Assembly (NCBI RefSeq): GCF_017742835.1
Contig: NZ_CP072392.1
Coordinates: 5,270,180 to 5,334,179, forward strand
Direction of reading: 5' to 3'
Source: Aquabacter sp. L1I39
GTDB lineage: Bacteria; Pseudomonadota; Alphaproteobacteria; Rhizobiales; Xanthobacteraceae
DNA length: 64,000 nucleotides
Shown here: piece by piece, positions 1-9,626 of the stretch
Layout of the letters: each line of letters opens with the position of its first letter
Numbering within the stretch: position 1 is the stretch's first letter
Notes under the pieces: model-generated
The model's database searches: none
The model's input: only the letters and a program-made list of their open reading frames with translations
Told to the model about the DNA's origin: nothing
Position numbers and translations under genes: made by a program

Positions 1-1
1 C

Positions 2-1057
2 GATCCCGGCATCATCATCTTCACCTCCGGCACCACGGGAAACCCCAAGGGCGCGCTGCACGGCCATCGCGTCCTGCTCGGCCATCTGCCCTGCCTGCAA
101 TTCGTCCACGAGGACATGCCCCAGCCGGGCGACCTGCATTGGACGCCGGCCGACTGGGCCTGGATCGGCGGGCTGTTCGACGTGCTGTTCCCGACCCTTC
201 ACCTGGGCGTGCCGGTGCTGGCCTATCGGGCCAAGAAGTTCGATCCCGACGCCGCCATGGCGCTGATGGCGAACCAGGGGGTCCGCAACGTCTTCCTGCC
301 GCCCACGGCGCTGAAGCTGCTGCGCCAGGCGGATGTGCGCCAGGAGGGCCTCAAGCTGCGCTCGCTGCTGACCGGCGGCGAGACGCTGGGCAGCGAGCTG
401 GGCGCCTTCGTGCAGGAGCGGCTGGGCGTCGAGGCGCGGGAGATTTACGGCCAGACCGAATGCAATCTGGTGGTGGGCTCCAACTCCTCCTTCTTCCCCA
501 TCCGCCCCGGCGCCATGGGCAAGCCCATTCCGGGCCATGACGTGCAGATCGTGGACGAGGAAGGCCATCCCGTGCCCGCCGGCACCGAGGGGCATATCGG
601 CATCCGCCGGGGCGATCCGGTGATGATGCTGGAATATTGGAATAATCCCGCCGCCACCGCCGCCAAGTTCGCGGGCGACTTCCTGCTCACGGGCGATCTC
701 GGCCGGCAGGATGAGGACGGCTATCTTTGGTATGTGAGCCGCTCGGACGATGTCATCACGTCCGCCGGCTATCGCATCGGGCCCGGCGAGATCGAGGATT
801 GCATCCTCAAGCACCCCGCCGTCGCGCTCGTTGGCGTGGTGGGCGTGCCCGACCCCGTGCGCACCGAGGCGGTGAAGGCCTGGGTGGTGCTCAAGCCCGG
901 TGTCGAGGGCACGGAGGAACTGGCCACCGAGATCCAGCGCCATGTGCGCGAGCGCCTCTCGGCCCACGAATATCCCCGCGCCGTCGCCTTCACGGACGCC
1001 TTGCCCATGACCGCCACGGGCAAGATCCTGCGCCGGGAATTGCGCGCGCGGGGATAA
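2..1057 (+). CDS. Acyl-CoA synthetase (AMP-binding, ANL family), 5' end missing
   Basis: The reading frame is open from the window edge, so the N-terminal part lies outside; 351 codons remain. The first visible residues carry the P-loop-like ANL motif FTSGTTGNPKG. Further on are a YGQTE motif, the LLTGDLG hinge region and, near the C-terminus, the catalytic lysine context TATGKILRREL. Known for the family: ATP-dependent adenylation of a carboxylic acid followed by CoA thioesterification in the cytoplasm. The overall look (WTPADWAW, then GDPVMMLEYW) is that of acetyl-/medium-chain acyl-CoA synthetases; the exact substrate cannot be told. An internal ATG at 116 is not the start, because the conserved motif lies before it. 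It ends 42 bp from the convergent msrP gene. Confidence 0.9.
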   Translation, partial: DPGIIIFTSGTTGNPKGALHGHRVLLGHLPCLQFVHEDMPQPGDLHWTPADWAWIGGLFDVLFPTLHLGVPVLAYRAKKFDPDAAMALMANQGVRNVFLPPTALKLLRQADVRQEGLKLRSLLTGGETLGSELGAFVQERLGVEAREIYGQTECNLVVGSNSSFFPIRPGAMGKPIPGHDVQIVDEEGHPVPAGTEGHIGIRRGDPVMMLEYWNNPAATAAKFAGDFLLTGDLGRQDEDGYLWYVSRSDDVITSAGYRIGPGEIEDCILKHPAVALVGVVGVPDPVRTEAVKAWVVLKPGVEGTEELATEIQRHVRERLSAHEYPRAVAFTDALPMTATGKILRRELRARG

Positions 1058-1058
1058 A

Positions 1059-1073
1059 CCTGATCGGATCAGG
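1059..1073. terminator. Short perfect inverted repeat between convergent genes
   Basis: CCTGATC and GATCAGG flank a single G, directly after the stop codon of the synthetase gene. There is no clear T-run, so a terminator role is a guess. The GATCAG core also appears in the palindromes at 7922-8013, so it may be a copy of the same intergenic repeat family. Confidence 0.4.
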
Positions 1074-1099
1074 CTGAAGGGGGGGGTCGCTCACTCCCC

Positions 1100-2071
1100 T
1101 CACATGAACAGGTTTTCCTTCGGGCTCAGGCCCTTGTAGAGGTCCGCCACATAGGCGCCGTAGCCATTGTAGAGGAGCGTCGGCCGGCGCTGGCCGGTGC
1201 CGATATCCTCTTCGGTCGCTTGGCTCCAGCGGGGATGGGCCACCTGCGGGTTCACATTGGCCCAGAAGCCATATTCGGAGCCCTGGATCACCTCCCAGAA
1301 GCTCTTGGGCCGCTCTTCCACGAATGACACCCGCACGATGGCCTTGATGGACTTGAAGCCATACTTCCAGGGCAGCACCACGCGCAGCGGGGCGCCAAAC
1401 TGGTTGGGGGCCGGCTTGCCATAGACGCCCGTCACCATGAAGGCGAGCTCGTTGGTGGCTTCCGCCAGGGTCACCCCTTCCACATAGGGCCAGGGATAGA
1501 AGCGGCCGGACTGGCCCGGCGCCACCGCCTTGTCGAGGAAGGTCTCGAAGCGCACATATTTGGCGCTGCTCAAGGGCTTGGCGAACTCCACCAGGGATTT
1601 CATGGGAAAGCCCGTCCACGGCACCGCCATGGACCAGGCTTCCACGCAGCGATGGCGATAGAGGCGCTCCTCCAGGGTGACGGCCTTCAGGAGGTCGTCG
1701 ATGCCCACTTCCTTCGGCTGCTCGACGAGGCCGTCGAACTTGACGGTCCAGGGCCGCACCTTGAGCCGCGAGGCGGCGCGGGTGACGTCCTTGGAGGTGC
1801 CGAACTCATAATAATTGTTGACGGTGCTGGAGACCTTTTCGGGTGTCAGCTCCCGGTCGAGGGTGAAGGTCTCGTTGCGCTTGGCGGGATAGAGGCCGGC
1901 GGACGGGTCCGGCACGTCTGCCGCGCGCTGGGCGTGGGACAAAGCGGGAAAAGCGGTGGCGCCGATGAGGCCCGCCCCGGCGCCGAGCAATGTGCGGCGC
2001 GACAGGAACAGGTGCTCGGGGGTGACCTGGCTCTCCGGGATCTCCCAGCCGCGTATACGCCGAATGTGCAT
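1100..2071 (-). CDS. msrP: Protein-methionine-sulfoxide reductase catalytic subunit MsrP (YedY)
   Basis: 323 residues. The N-terminus reads MHIRRIRGWEIPESQVTPE and is followed by a Tat-type twin-arginine segment (SRRTLLGAGAG), as expected for a molybdopterin enzyme exported folded to the periplasm. The oxidoreductase molybdopterin-binding domain fills the rest, with the YRHRCVEAW segment supplying the cysteine that ligates molybdenum. In this family MsrP repairs oxidised methionines of envelope proteins using electrons from the membrane haem protein MsrQ. The ATG at 2071 is chosen because GGAGG lies six bases upstream; the frame stays open to 2128 but without a ribosome site. No msrQ is adjacent, which is unusual because the two are commonly paired. 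Confidence 0.93.
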   Translation of the reverse strand: MHIRRIRGWEIPESQVTPEHLFLSRRTLLGAGAGLIGATAFPALSHAQRAADVPDPSAGLYPAKRNETFTLDRELTPEKVSSTVNNYYEFGTSKDVTRAASRLKVRPWTVKFDGLVEQPKEVGIDDLLKAVTLEERLYRHRCVEAWSMAVPWTGFPMKSLVEFAKPLSSAKYVRFETFLDKAVAPGQSGRFYPWPYVEGVTLAEATNELAFMVTGVYGKPAPNQFGAPLRVVLPWKYGFKSIKAIVRVSFVEERPKSFWEVIQGSEYGFWANVNPQVAHPRWSQATEEDIGTGQRRPTLLYNGYGAYVADLYKGLSPKENLFM

Positions 2072-2145
2072 GGCAAATCCTCCGTTCGGGCGGAGGATTG
2101 CGGCCGCAGGGGCCGCAAAGCAATTCAAACGGGCGTGTGAAGCCC

Positions 2146-2643
2146 TCAGCGCCGGCTCGCCGGAAGGGCGGGATTGAGGGTCAACGTTGCGCCGGCAAGG
2201 GTGACGGACAGGCCGCTATCGGCGGAAACACTCAAGGGCTGGAGCGAGATGCCGTTGGCCGCGTCCTTGGAGACCAGGACATTGGCGGTGAAGCCCGGCC
2301 CGAGCGCCGCCCCGGTGGCAAGGCCCACATATTGGCCGGTCAGCGCGTCCGGCTCTAGATCCTTGCTGGTGGCCAGCACCATCCACAGCATGGATCCCTG
2401 GTCGGACACGCCAAAATCGATCCCCGCCCGCTCCAGCGTCCCGGCATAGTGCTGGCTGACGCCTGCGGCGGGGCGGAAATCGCAGGTGACGGTGCGGGTG
2501 GAGCCGAAGCCGTAGGCGACCGCGGCCGCCCCCCGGCATTCCAGGAGGCCCGCCTCCACCTTGACGCTGTCTTGCGCCCGCACGGGCGCCGCTGCGGCAA
2601 GGCAGAGCAGGCTGCCGGCGATGAGGGGGGCGATCCGGGTCAT
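2146..2643 (-). CDS. DUF992 family exported protein, copy 1 of 3
   Basis: 165 residues with a Sec signal peptide (about residues 1-23, ending APVRAQ). The mature part follows the DUF992 pattern: VEAGLLECRG, then VTCDF, then an ISLQPLSVS segment near the C-terminus. The two cysteines of the mature part are conserved in all three neighbours and probably form a disulfide in the periplasm. Its start lies five bases after the stop codon of copy 2, so the two are probably co-transcribed. The function of DUF992 is unknown. This copy is the most diverged of the three. Confidence 0.85.
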   Translation of the reverse strand: MTRIAPLIAGSLLCLAAAAPVRAQDSVKVEAGLLECRGAAAVAYGFGSTRTVTCDFRPAAGVSQHYAGTLERAGIDFGVSDQGSMLWMVLATSKDLEPDALTGQYVGLATGAALGPGFTANVLVSKDAANGISLQPLSVSADSGLSVTLAGATLTLNPALPASRR

Positions 2644-2648
2644 GATGC

Positions 2649-3149
2649 TCAGGGGGTCGGGGTGAGGGTCAGGTCGGACACGCCGGCCGCCACCGCCATG
2701 CCCGTGGTGCCCTGCAGGGACAAGGGCTGGAGCACGATGGTCTTGTTGGAGCCGCCCAGCAGCACGTTGGCACCGCCACCGACGCCCCAGGCCGCGTCCG
2801 CGCTCACGCCCACATAGGAGCCCTTCAGGTCGGTCGGCGCGGGCGCCGAAGTGGGGGCGAACACTGCCCAGCCGAGCGTGCTCGGGCCGGTGAAGCCGAT
2901 ATCGATGCCGAAGCGGGCGACCGTGCCCTTATAGGTGCCGATCACCTTCTGCGCATTGGGCGCGCCGGTCTTGAACTCGCAGCTCATCTCCCGCATGGAG
3001 CCGAGCACGAATCCGACCGCCGGCTGCACCTTGCACATGAGCAGGCCCGCCTGCACGCGGGTGGGCGCCTGGGGCGCGCTCTGGGCGGCGGCGGGAAGGA
3101 CGGCGCAGGCGGCGAGCGCGAGGCCGGCAATGATGGAAGTCGGACGCAT
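2649..3149 (-). CDS. DUF992 family exported protein, copy 2 of 3
   Basis: 166 residues: signal peptide to about residue 23 (AVLPAAAQ), then the DUF992 core with VQAGLLMCKV, MREMSCEF and TIVLQPLSL. The start at 3149 is preceded by a GGGGGA purine stretch; the frame runs open further upstream but without signal-peptide logic. It is close in sequence to copy 3 (both have REMSC and a glycine-rich GVG..ANVL/ANAL segment), so the tandem probably arose by duplication. Function unknown. Confidence 0.85.
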   Translation of the reverse strand: MRPTSIIAGLALAACAVLPAAAQSAPQAPTRVQAGLLMCKVQPAVGFVLGSMREMSCEFKTGAPNAQKVIGTYKGTVARFGIDIGFTGPSTLGWAVFAPTSAPAPTDLKGSYVGVSADAAWGVGGGANVLLGGSNKTIVLQPLSLQGTTGMAVAAGVSDLTLTPTP

Positions 3150-3240
3150 GGTATCCCCCTTTTTCCGGGTCAAGATCGATGAGCGGCGCTGGGCTGCCGA
3201 CTCGGCAAGCGCGAGCTCTGCCACGTACCTTTCCAACGAA

Positions 3241-3265
3241 AACGGGCGCCCATGGGGCGCCCGTT
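3241..3265 (-). terminator. Strong hairpin after DUF992 copy 3
   Basis: A perfect 11-bp stem (AACGGGCGCCC / GGGCGCCCGTT) with a 3-base loop, followed on the minus strand by TTTTCG. It lies just downstream of the third DUF992 gene, so copy 3 probably has its own transcript, separate from copies 2 and 1. Confidence 0.7.
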
Positions 3266-3289
3266 GCGACAAAGGCGCGCTTGCGCCGA

Positions 3290-3772
3290 TCAGCGCAGGG
3301 TCAGCTCGGCAACGCCCAGGGCCACGTTGAAGCCGGTCTGGCCTTCCACGGACAGGGGCTGCAGCGCGATGGTGTTGTTGGAACCACCCACCAGCGCATT
3401 GGCGCCGAGGCCGACGCCCAGCGCCGCATTGGCGGACACACCGGCATAGGTGCCGCGCAGATCCTTGGCGCCGATCCGGGTGGTGGGGGCGAGGACGGTC
3501 CACACCAGCGTGCCCTGGCCGGTCACGCCCAGATCAAGGCCGAAGCGACGCACGGTGCCGGTATAGGTGCCCTTCGGGGCGCCCTTCACGGACGGGCGGA
3601 GGGTGCAGCTCATCTCGCGGACGGAGCCGATGATGAAGCTGACGTTCGGCGCCATCTGGCAGGTCAGCACGCCCACCTGCACGCGGGTCTGCGCCGCTGC
3701 GGGAGCGGCGGCGAACGCGAGGGCGGAAGCGGCAAGAGCGGCCGCAAAACCAGCCTTCACAAAAGTCTTCAT
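3290..3772 (-). CDS. DUF992 family exported protein, copy 3 of 3
   Basis: 160 residues. A long alanine-rich signal peptide (MKTFVKAGFAAALAASAL through APAAAQ) precedes the DUF992 core with VQVGVLTCQM, VREMSCTL and TIALQPLSV. The ATG at 3772 has a strong GGAGGAAG ribosome site; upstream codons are rejected because they would bury the signal peptide. The hairpin at 3241-3265 separates it from copies 2 and 1. Periplasmic location follows from the signal; no enzymatic motif is visible. Confidence 0.87.
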   Translation of the reverse strand: MKTFVKAGFAAALAASALAFAAAPAAAQTRVQVGVLTCQMAPNVSFIIGSVREMSCTLRPSVKGAPKGTYTGTVRRFGLDLGVTGQGTLVWTVLAPTTRIGAKDLRGTYAGVSANAALGVGLGANALVGGSNNTIALQPLSVEGQTGFNVALGVAELTLR

Positions 3773-3952
3773 GGTCTCTTCCTCCAAAGGACACCGGCCG
3801 CGCGGACCGCGCGACGACCGGCGCACCGAAGCCTTAGCTCGGCACGCTCGGTTCGCCAACGCCGGTACTTCCCGAATGTTTCGCAAAACGCGCCAATTTG
3901 GCCCGAATGGCGAAAATACCTGCCGGACGCCCTACCCGCGTCCGGCACAGGC

Positions 3953-5275
<1,323 letters not shown>

Positions 5276-5395
5276 TTACCGGAGGCCCTTTTGCCGAACA
5301 AGCAAGGATCGTGAATGGCTGAGCCTCGGTTTGTTGATGGAACCGCTTGCGCCGGGGACGCGGGAGGCCCATCTAGCGAGCGCCAGGAGGGCGCT

Positions 5396-6046
5396 GTGCT
5401 TACACTTTATTCCACACAGTCATCTGGGAATTCCTACAAGGTGCGGCTGCTGCTGGCGAAGCTCGGCCTGGCCTTCCGGCTGGTGGAGGTGGACATTTTC
5501 GCGGGCGAGCACCGCACGCCGGAATTCCTCGCCAAGCACCCCGAAGGCCGCCTGCCGCTGCTGGAATTCGAGGACGGCACCACCCTGCCCGAATCCAACG
5601 CCATCCTCTTTTATCTGGCGGAAGGCACGCCGCTCCTGCCTGTCGACCGGCTGGCGCGGGCGGAGGCGCTGCGCTGGATGTTCTTCGAGCAGAACAACCA
5701 TGAGCCGGGCATCGCCCAGGCGCGCTTCTGGCTGAACCAGGTGCGGGGCGGACGCGAGCTGCGCACCCACGACATCGACCGCTGGATGGAAGAGGGCTAT
5801 GGCGCGCTGCGGGTCATGGAGCGCCACCTCCAGGTGCATCCCTTCTTCGCGGGCGAAGACCTGAGCGTGGCCGACCTCGCTCTTTTTCCACATACGCACG
5901 TGGCTCCGGAAGGTGACTTCGATCTGTCACATTTTCCTGCCGTGCAGGCCTGGCTCGCACGGGTGGAAGCGGCGCCCGGCCACGTGCCCATGACGTGGCG
6001 TCCGCAAGAGGTGGAGCCCTGTTCCTGGCGACTCGCGCGGGTGTGA
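5396..6046 (+). CDS. Glutathione S-transferase family protein
   Basis: 216 residues from a GTG at 5396, preceded by AGGAGG six bases upstream; an in-frame ATG at 5315 lacks such a site and would add 27 unstructured residues. The N-terminal thioredoxin-like domain starts LTLYSTQSSGNSYKVRLLL and carries the glutathione-contacting stretch GRLPLLEFEDGTTLPESNAI. The C-terminal helical domain ends in the usual FAGEDLSVADLALFPHT segment, the N-capping box. Cytoplasmic; the substrate is not predictable. Confidence 0.9.
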   Translation: MLTLYSTQSSGNSYKVRLLLAKLGLAFRLVEVDIFAGEHRTPEFLAKHPEGRLPLLEFEDGTTLPESNAILFYLAEGTPLLPVDRLARAEALRWMFFEQNNHEPGIAQARFWLNQVRGGRELRTHDIDRWMEEGYGALRVMERHLQVHPFFAGEDLSVADLALFPHTHVAPEGDFDLSHFPAVQAWLARVEAAPGHVPMTWRPQEVEPCSWRLARV

Positions 6047-6243
6047 TCCAAGCCCTCAATCCGCCACGTTTTTTCCTCGACGAGCCGCGAAGCCGCCACA
6101 TTCACAACCAGCTCGGCAGTCATTTTTCCACAGGAGCGCGGGAACCGAATCGCCGCACGGCGGCGTTGAGGGATCCGAGACCTTCGCCCGAGACGTTCGC
6201 CCTTGCGTATGAAGCGTGGGGCACTGCCAGTAGCGAGACCATC

Positions 6244-6603
6244 ATGTCCGAGTTTCGTGAGTACGGAATGCTTCAGGTGGGCACCTCTGCCGCCGATCCG
6301 GACGCGCTTGCTCGGGTCGTGCGCAATCACAAGGCCGGGGATGCCATGACCCAGGCGGCGATCACCGTCGCACTGATGGTGGCCATATGTGCAGTCACCT
6401 TCGTGCTGACAGTGGACCGCGCCGCGGCCGCGACGCTCCTGCTGGACAGTTCCGGCAGCCCCTCCTTCGCGTTCGGCCTCGCCATCGGGGCGGGCCTCGC
6501 GGCGCTCGGGATCGCCATCGTGCTGGGCCACCGATTGCAGGAGCGCCGTACCGCCCGTTTGCGGCCGGTGCCGGTCCCCGTTCGGGCCCGCCGCCCTTCC
6601 TGA
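6244..6603 (+). CDS. Hypothetical two-helix membrane protein
   Basis: 119 residues from the ATG at 6244 (MSEFREYGMLQVG). A soluble N-terminal part of about 40 residues is followed by two predicted membrane segments, roughly 45-65 (ITVALMVAICAVTFVLTV) and 83-105 (FAFGLAIGAGLAALGIAIVL), and a basic, proline-rich tail. The frame is open from 5995, but the stretch before 6244 looks non-coding. No family recognised. A strong terminator follows, which supports a real transcription unit ending here. Confidence 0.55.
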   Translation: MSEFREYGMLQVGTSAADPDALARVVRNHKAGDAMTQAAITVALMVAICAVTFVLTVDRAAAATLLLDSSGSPSFAFGLAIGAGLAALGIAIVLGHRLQERRTARLRPVPVPVRARRPS

Positions 6604-6645
6604 CCTTTTCGCCGGTCTTCGCCCGACCCCTTGATGAATGAGACG

Positions 6646-6676
6646 CGGCCGGCGTGGCGACACGCCGGCCGTTTTT
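6646..6676 (+). terminator. Rho-independent terminator
   Basis: Perfect 11-bp GC stem (CGGCCGGCGTG / CACGCCGGCCG) with a GCGA tetraloop, followed immediately by five T. Lies 40 bp after the hypothetical membrane protein gene. Confidence 0.9.
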
Positions 6677-7377
6677 CGTTCCGGACGTTCCTCTCGCCAA
6701 GACCCCATTGTGCGCCGATAGGCCGCCCTCCGGGACGAGCACCCGCACGGCTGGGCACACCTGGGCGGGGGGCTGGGCGGCGGGCTGGGCGGCGGAACGC
6801 GCCCCCAGTGGAGCGCATCTCCCGCCGGCCCGAGACCTGCATACTGCGCCCCCCCCTTGATGTCGCCCCGAACGGGCAGACACCTGACTCCCGCTGACCC
6901 TCCCGCGTGATGCGCCGGTGCCCCATGTCCCGCTCTGCGGGTCGCGTCCTCCTCGCCCCCCCAGTTCCCAGTCCCTCCCCATTCCCCAACTTGAGACGGA
7001 CGCCGGAGGGCGTTCAGGCGCCCCAGCGCGCGAAATCCGGCCGGAAAAGCACCGGGAAGAGGCGACCGAAGTCATCCGCCTGTTCGCGCGATCCATCGGA
7101 ATGGCGGGACAGTTGATGCCTGCAAGCCCCTGGGGGGGGCGACATGCATCTTAAAGTGAAATATTAACTATAAATTACTGATAAATGTGAATTTTTTAAC
7201 CACGTTAAAGCCACTTCTTGCAAAATGAAGAAGGGAACACCTCCTCACATTTGAGTTTAAGAACGCACTTTAAGAAGATCAGTTTGTGGTTAAAAACCAA
7301 TAGTTTATGGTTAATTTTTAAGATTAGATATCGGGGTTTGAGGCCGTGCACCCTTCCCCTCCCCCGTTTCGGAGGGC
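6677..7377. other. 700-bp intergenic region, GC-rich then sharply AT-rich
   Basis: No convincing gene. The first 450 bp are very GC-rich, with a GGGCTGGGCGGCGGGCTGGG tandem stretch near 6770-6790; overlapping open frames there have no ribosome sites and look random. From about 7141 the composition flips to strongly AT-rich, described separately. Confidence 0.7.
7141..7330. other. AT-rich non-coding island with interleaved inverted repeats
   Basis: About 190 bp that is mostly A and T in an otherwise very GC-rich window. It contains CTTAAAGTG at 7150-7158 mirrored by CACTTTAAG at 7266-7274, and TTTTTAACCAC at 7193-7203 mirrored by GTGGTTAAAAA at 7286-7296. The two pairs interleave rather than nest. 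A local CTTCTT...AAGAAG hairpin lies between them, near 7215-7234. No open frame of note. It could be a binding region for a nucleoid or regulatory protein, a small RNA gene, or a remnant of foreign DNA; the sequence does not decide. Confidence 0.6.
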
Positions 7378-7728
7378 TCAGAACTTGTGAAAAATGAAGT
7401 AGGCGCCGGCGATGATGAAGGCGAAGCCCACCGCATGGTTCCAGCCCAGCGGCTCTTTGAGGTAAAGCACTGAAAATCCAGCAAAAACCACCAGGGTGAT
7501 GACCTCCTGAATGGTCTTGAGCTGCGCGGTGGTGTAAAATTCGGAGCCGATGCGGTTCGCCGGCACCGCCAGGCAGTATTCAAAGAAGGCGATGCCCCAA
7601 CTCACCACCACGGCCAATGCCAAGGCGGTACTTTTATACTTGAGATGACCGTACCAGGCGAAAGTCATGAAGACGTTGGACGCCATCAGCATCGCGATGG
7701 GCAGGACGGCGGAGAGAGAGACGGGCAT
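7378..7728 (-). CDS. DUF486 family small membrane protein (DMT-like)
   Basis: 116 residues with four hydrophobic segments: about 6-24, 31-50, 70-90 and 97-115. Motifs typical of DUF486 are MLMASNVFMTFAWYGHLK, the EYCLAVPANRIG segment and YLKEPLGWNHAVGFAFI. The family belongs to the drug/metabolite transporter fold, with four helices per chain and probable dimers in the inner membrane; the substrate is unknown. The ATG at 7728 is preceded by CGGAG six bases upstream, so the twelve codons before it are left out. Confidence 0.88.
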   Translation of the reverse strand: MPVSLSAVLPIAMLMASNVFMTFAWYGHLKYKSTALALAVVVSWGIAFFEYCLAVPANRIGSEFYTTAQLKTIQEVITLVVFAGFSVLYLKEPLGWNHAVGFAFIIAGAYFIFHKF

Positions 7729-7921
7729 GGGGGCTCCGAAAACGACCGGCCCCGTTGTCTCCAAGGCCGCGCCGCCACCCTCGGCCCGCGCTGCTTAACG
7801 GCCGCTCTCCAGGCCGCGACCAGCGCGTTGGCGCGCTCTGCCATGGTTAAGGCAACCCTACATCGGCACCGCCCTCTTCCGCGGCAGGCGCAAAGAAAAG
7901 ACCGGCCCTAGAGCATGCGCT

Positions 7922-7946
7922 GATCAGATGGCATCACCATCTGATC
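7922..7946. repeat. Palindromic intergenic repeat (GATCAGATGG core)
   Basis: GATCAGATGG, five-base loop, CCATCTGATC: a perfect 10-bp inverted repeat. Its core is shared with the second palindrome 40 bp downstream, which suggests a dispersed repeat family of this genome rather than a single operator. Confidence 0.65.
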
Positions 7947-7986
7947 GGACCACGCATTCTCTATCAATGGGTTAGAGGGCGCTTCA

Positions 7987-8013
7987 CCCATCAGATTGAT
8001 TCAATCTGATGGG
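7987..8013. repeat. Palindromic intergenic repeat (CCCATCAGATTGA core)
   Basis: Perfect 13-bp arms (CCCATCAGATTGA / TCAATCTGATGGG) around a single T. Lies 60 bp downstream of the decarboxylase stop, so it may also act as its transcription terminator, although it lacks a T-run. Confidence 0.65.
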
Positions 8014-8073
8014 ATCGCGCTCGAGGTGGGGCCGGCCCGGTATTTCGCTTCTCACTCAGGCGGCGTCTCGCCG

Positions 8074-9363
8074 TCAGCGGCTCTCCACCGGCTCCCCGCT
8101 GGCTTCGCCCCGGCTGTCCTCGCCCCCGCGGCCATCCATCCCGCTCCGCCGCTCCGGCTCGATGCCCGGCACATTGGGCTCGAACGGCTCGCTCACCTCC
8201 ACGAAGGTGTCGGGATAGAAACCATTGAAGCGGGTGCGCAGGGACAGGGAATAGGCGCCGATATGGCCGATCTCGATCCAGTCGCCCGTATCCACCGTCT
8301 CCGGAAGATAGAAGGGCCGCGAGAGCACATCCACGCTGTCGCAGGTGGCGCCATAGATGCGGAAGGGCACCATCTTGTTGGGGTCGCCCGAGCGCCGGCG
8401 CCGCGCCGGATCGGGAATGTGGTTCACCGGCAGCAGCAGCTTGCCGGTCCAGCTATCGGAGAGCGAGGACCAGATGCCGTCACTGATATAGAGGCGCTGG
8501 CCCTTCTTCAGCATCACGCGGGTGATGACCGAATAGGCCCGCGCCACGATCACCCGTCCCGGCTCCGCCACCAGCGGCGTGCCGGCAAAACCGTATTTTT
8601 CCACCGCGCCCAAAATGGAGCGCATGAGATCGCCGAGCGGCGGCATGGCCGCGCTGGGCTTGCGCGGATCAAGCGCATAGGAGGCGGGGAAGCCGCCGCC
8701 AATGTCCAGCGCCACGATCGGCACCTTGGCCGCCTCGCGCACCTCGGCGGCGGTGGCGATGGCCCGCTCGAAGGTGGTGGGGTCTTCCATCTGGCTTCCC
8801 ACATGGAAGCAGATGCCGCACTTGAAGCCGATATTATCGATGCGCTGGAGCAGTTCCGCCGCATGGGCCGGCGCGGCGCCGAACTTCTTCGACAATTCAT
8901 AGGCCGCCTCGCCCTTGGAGGCGATGCGCACGAACAGGGTGAAGTCCTCCGGGTCGTGGTCCAGCGCATTGACGATACGCAGCACCTTGGCCACTTCGTC
9001 CTCGTGATCCACCACCGTGACCCGCACGCGAAAGCGCTCAAAGGCGAGGCGGATGTCCGACTGGGCCTTCACCGGATGCATGTAGAGCAGCTCGCAGGCG
9101 GGCGCGACCGCGCGGGCGGCAGCAAATTCCGCCGGGCTCGCCACGTCGAACACGTTCACCCCGGCGCGGGCGAGCTCGGCCAGCACCTGGTCCTCGCCAT
9201 TGGTCTTCACCGCATAAGCGGTCTTGCCGGGAAACGCGGACATGAAGGCGCGGGCATCCTGCGCCAGCACCGACGGGCGGAAGCAATAGACCGGCTGGTC
9301 GGGACGCAATTGCAGCGCGGCCTCGCGCCCGGTGGTGAAAAGCGGGAGATTTTGCTGCGCCAC
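8074..9363 (-). CDS. Type III PLP decarboxylase (ornithine/lysine decarboxylase)
   Basis: 429 residues from a GTG at 9363 with AGAGGA upstream. This is the eukaryote-like alanine-racemase-fold family. The PLP lysine is in YAVKTN (K53), followed by CFHVGSQ, the phosphate-binding DIGGGFP and EPGR, and the C-terminal GATCDSVDVL with the catalytic Cys-Asp pair characteristic of ornithine decarboxylases. Known role: ornithine (or lysine) to putrescine (or cadaverine) plus CO2. An amino-transferase/aldehyde-dehydrogenase pair for polyamine breakdown lies 4 kb away. The C-terminus has an acidic and basic tail of about 25 residues after the core domain that is probably disordered. Confidence 0.88.
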   Translation of the reverse strand: MAQQNLPLFTTGREAALQLRPDQPVYCFRPSVLAQDARAFMSAFPGKTAYAVKTNGEDQVLAELARAGVNVFDVASPAEFAAARAVAPACELLYMHPVKAQSDIRLAFERFRVRVTVVDHEDEVAKVLRIVNALDHDPEDFTLFVRIASKGEAAYELSKKFGAAPAHAAELLQRIDNIGFKCGICFHVGSQMEDPTTFERAIATAAEVREAAKVPIVALDIGGGFPASYALDPRKPSAAMPPLGDLMRSILGAVEKYGFAGTPLVAEPGRVIVARAYSVITRVMLKKGQRLYISDGIWSSLSDSWTGKLLLPVNHIPDPARRRRSGDPNKMVPFRIYGATCDSVDVLSRPFYLPETVDTGDWIEIGHIGAYSLSLRTRFNGFYPDTFVEVSEPFEPNVPGIEPERRSGMDGRGGEDSRGEASGEPVESR

Positions 9364-9626
9364 GCCTGATCCTCTCGTCGCGGCTCCCCTGTCACGACCG
9401 GGGTGCAAAGCCGGATTCCGGCATCATCCCTCATCCAAGACACAAGCCAATGTCAGCGGCGCCACCCGCCTGGAGACCGGCCAATGCCTGTTCGGAGGCG
9501 CCCCCCGCCTGAATGCTCTAACATTACGCGCTTTTCCGGGCGAGTGTTGCCCGCCTGCGCTTGACCGTAGCGCGCTGGCGCAGCATCGTCCGGCAGAATT
9601 GGCATGGGTCAGGACGGGAGTTGAGC

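Larger units (their letters stand above)
7729..8073. other. 345-bp intergenic region holding two palindromic repeats
   Basis: Between the DUF486 gene and the decarboxylase 3' end. Apart from the two palindromes at 7922-7946 and 7987-8013, plus a CTAGAGCAT motif at about 7910 (also present near 21161), nothing gene-like is visible. Confidence 0.6.

Noticed and set aside
7996..9369. A 457-codon open frame on the + strand
   Set aside because: Antisense shadow of the well-supported PLP decarboxylase, with repetitive His/Arg/Gly content and no ribosome site.
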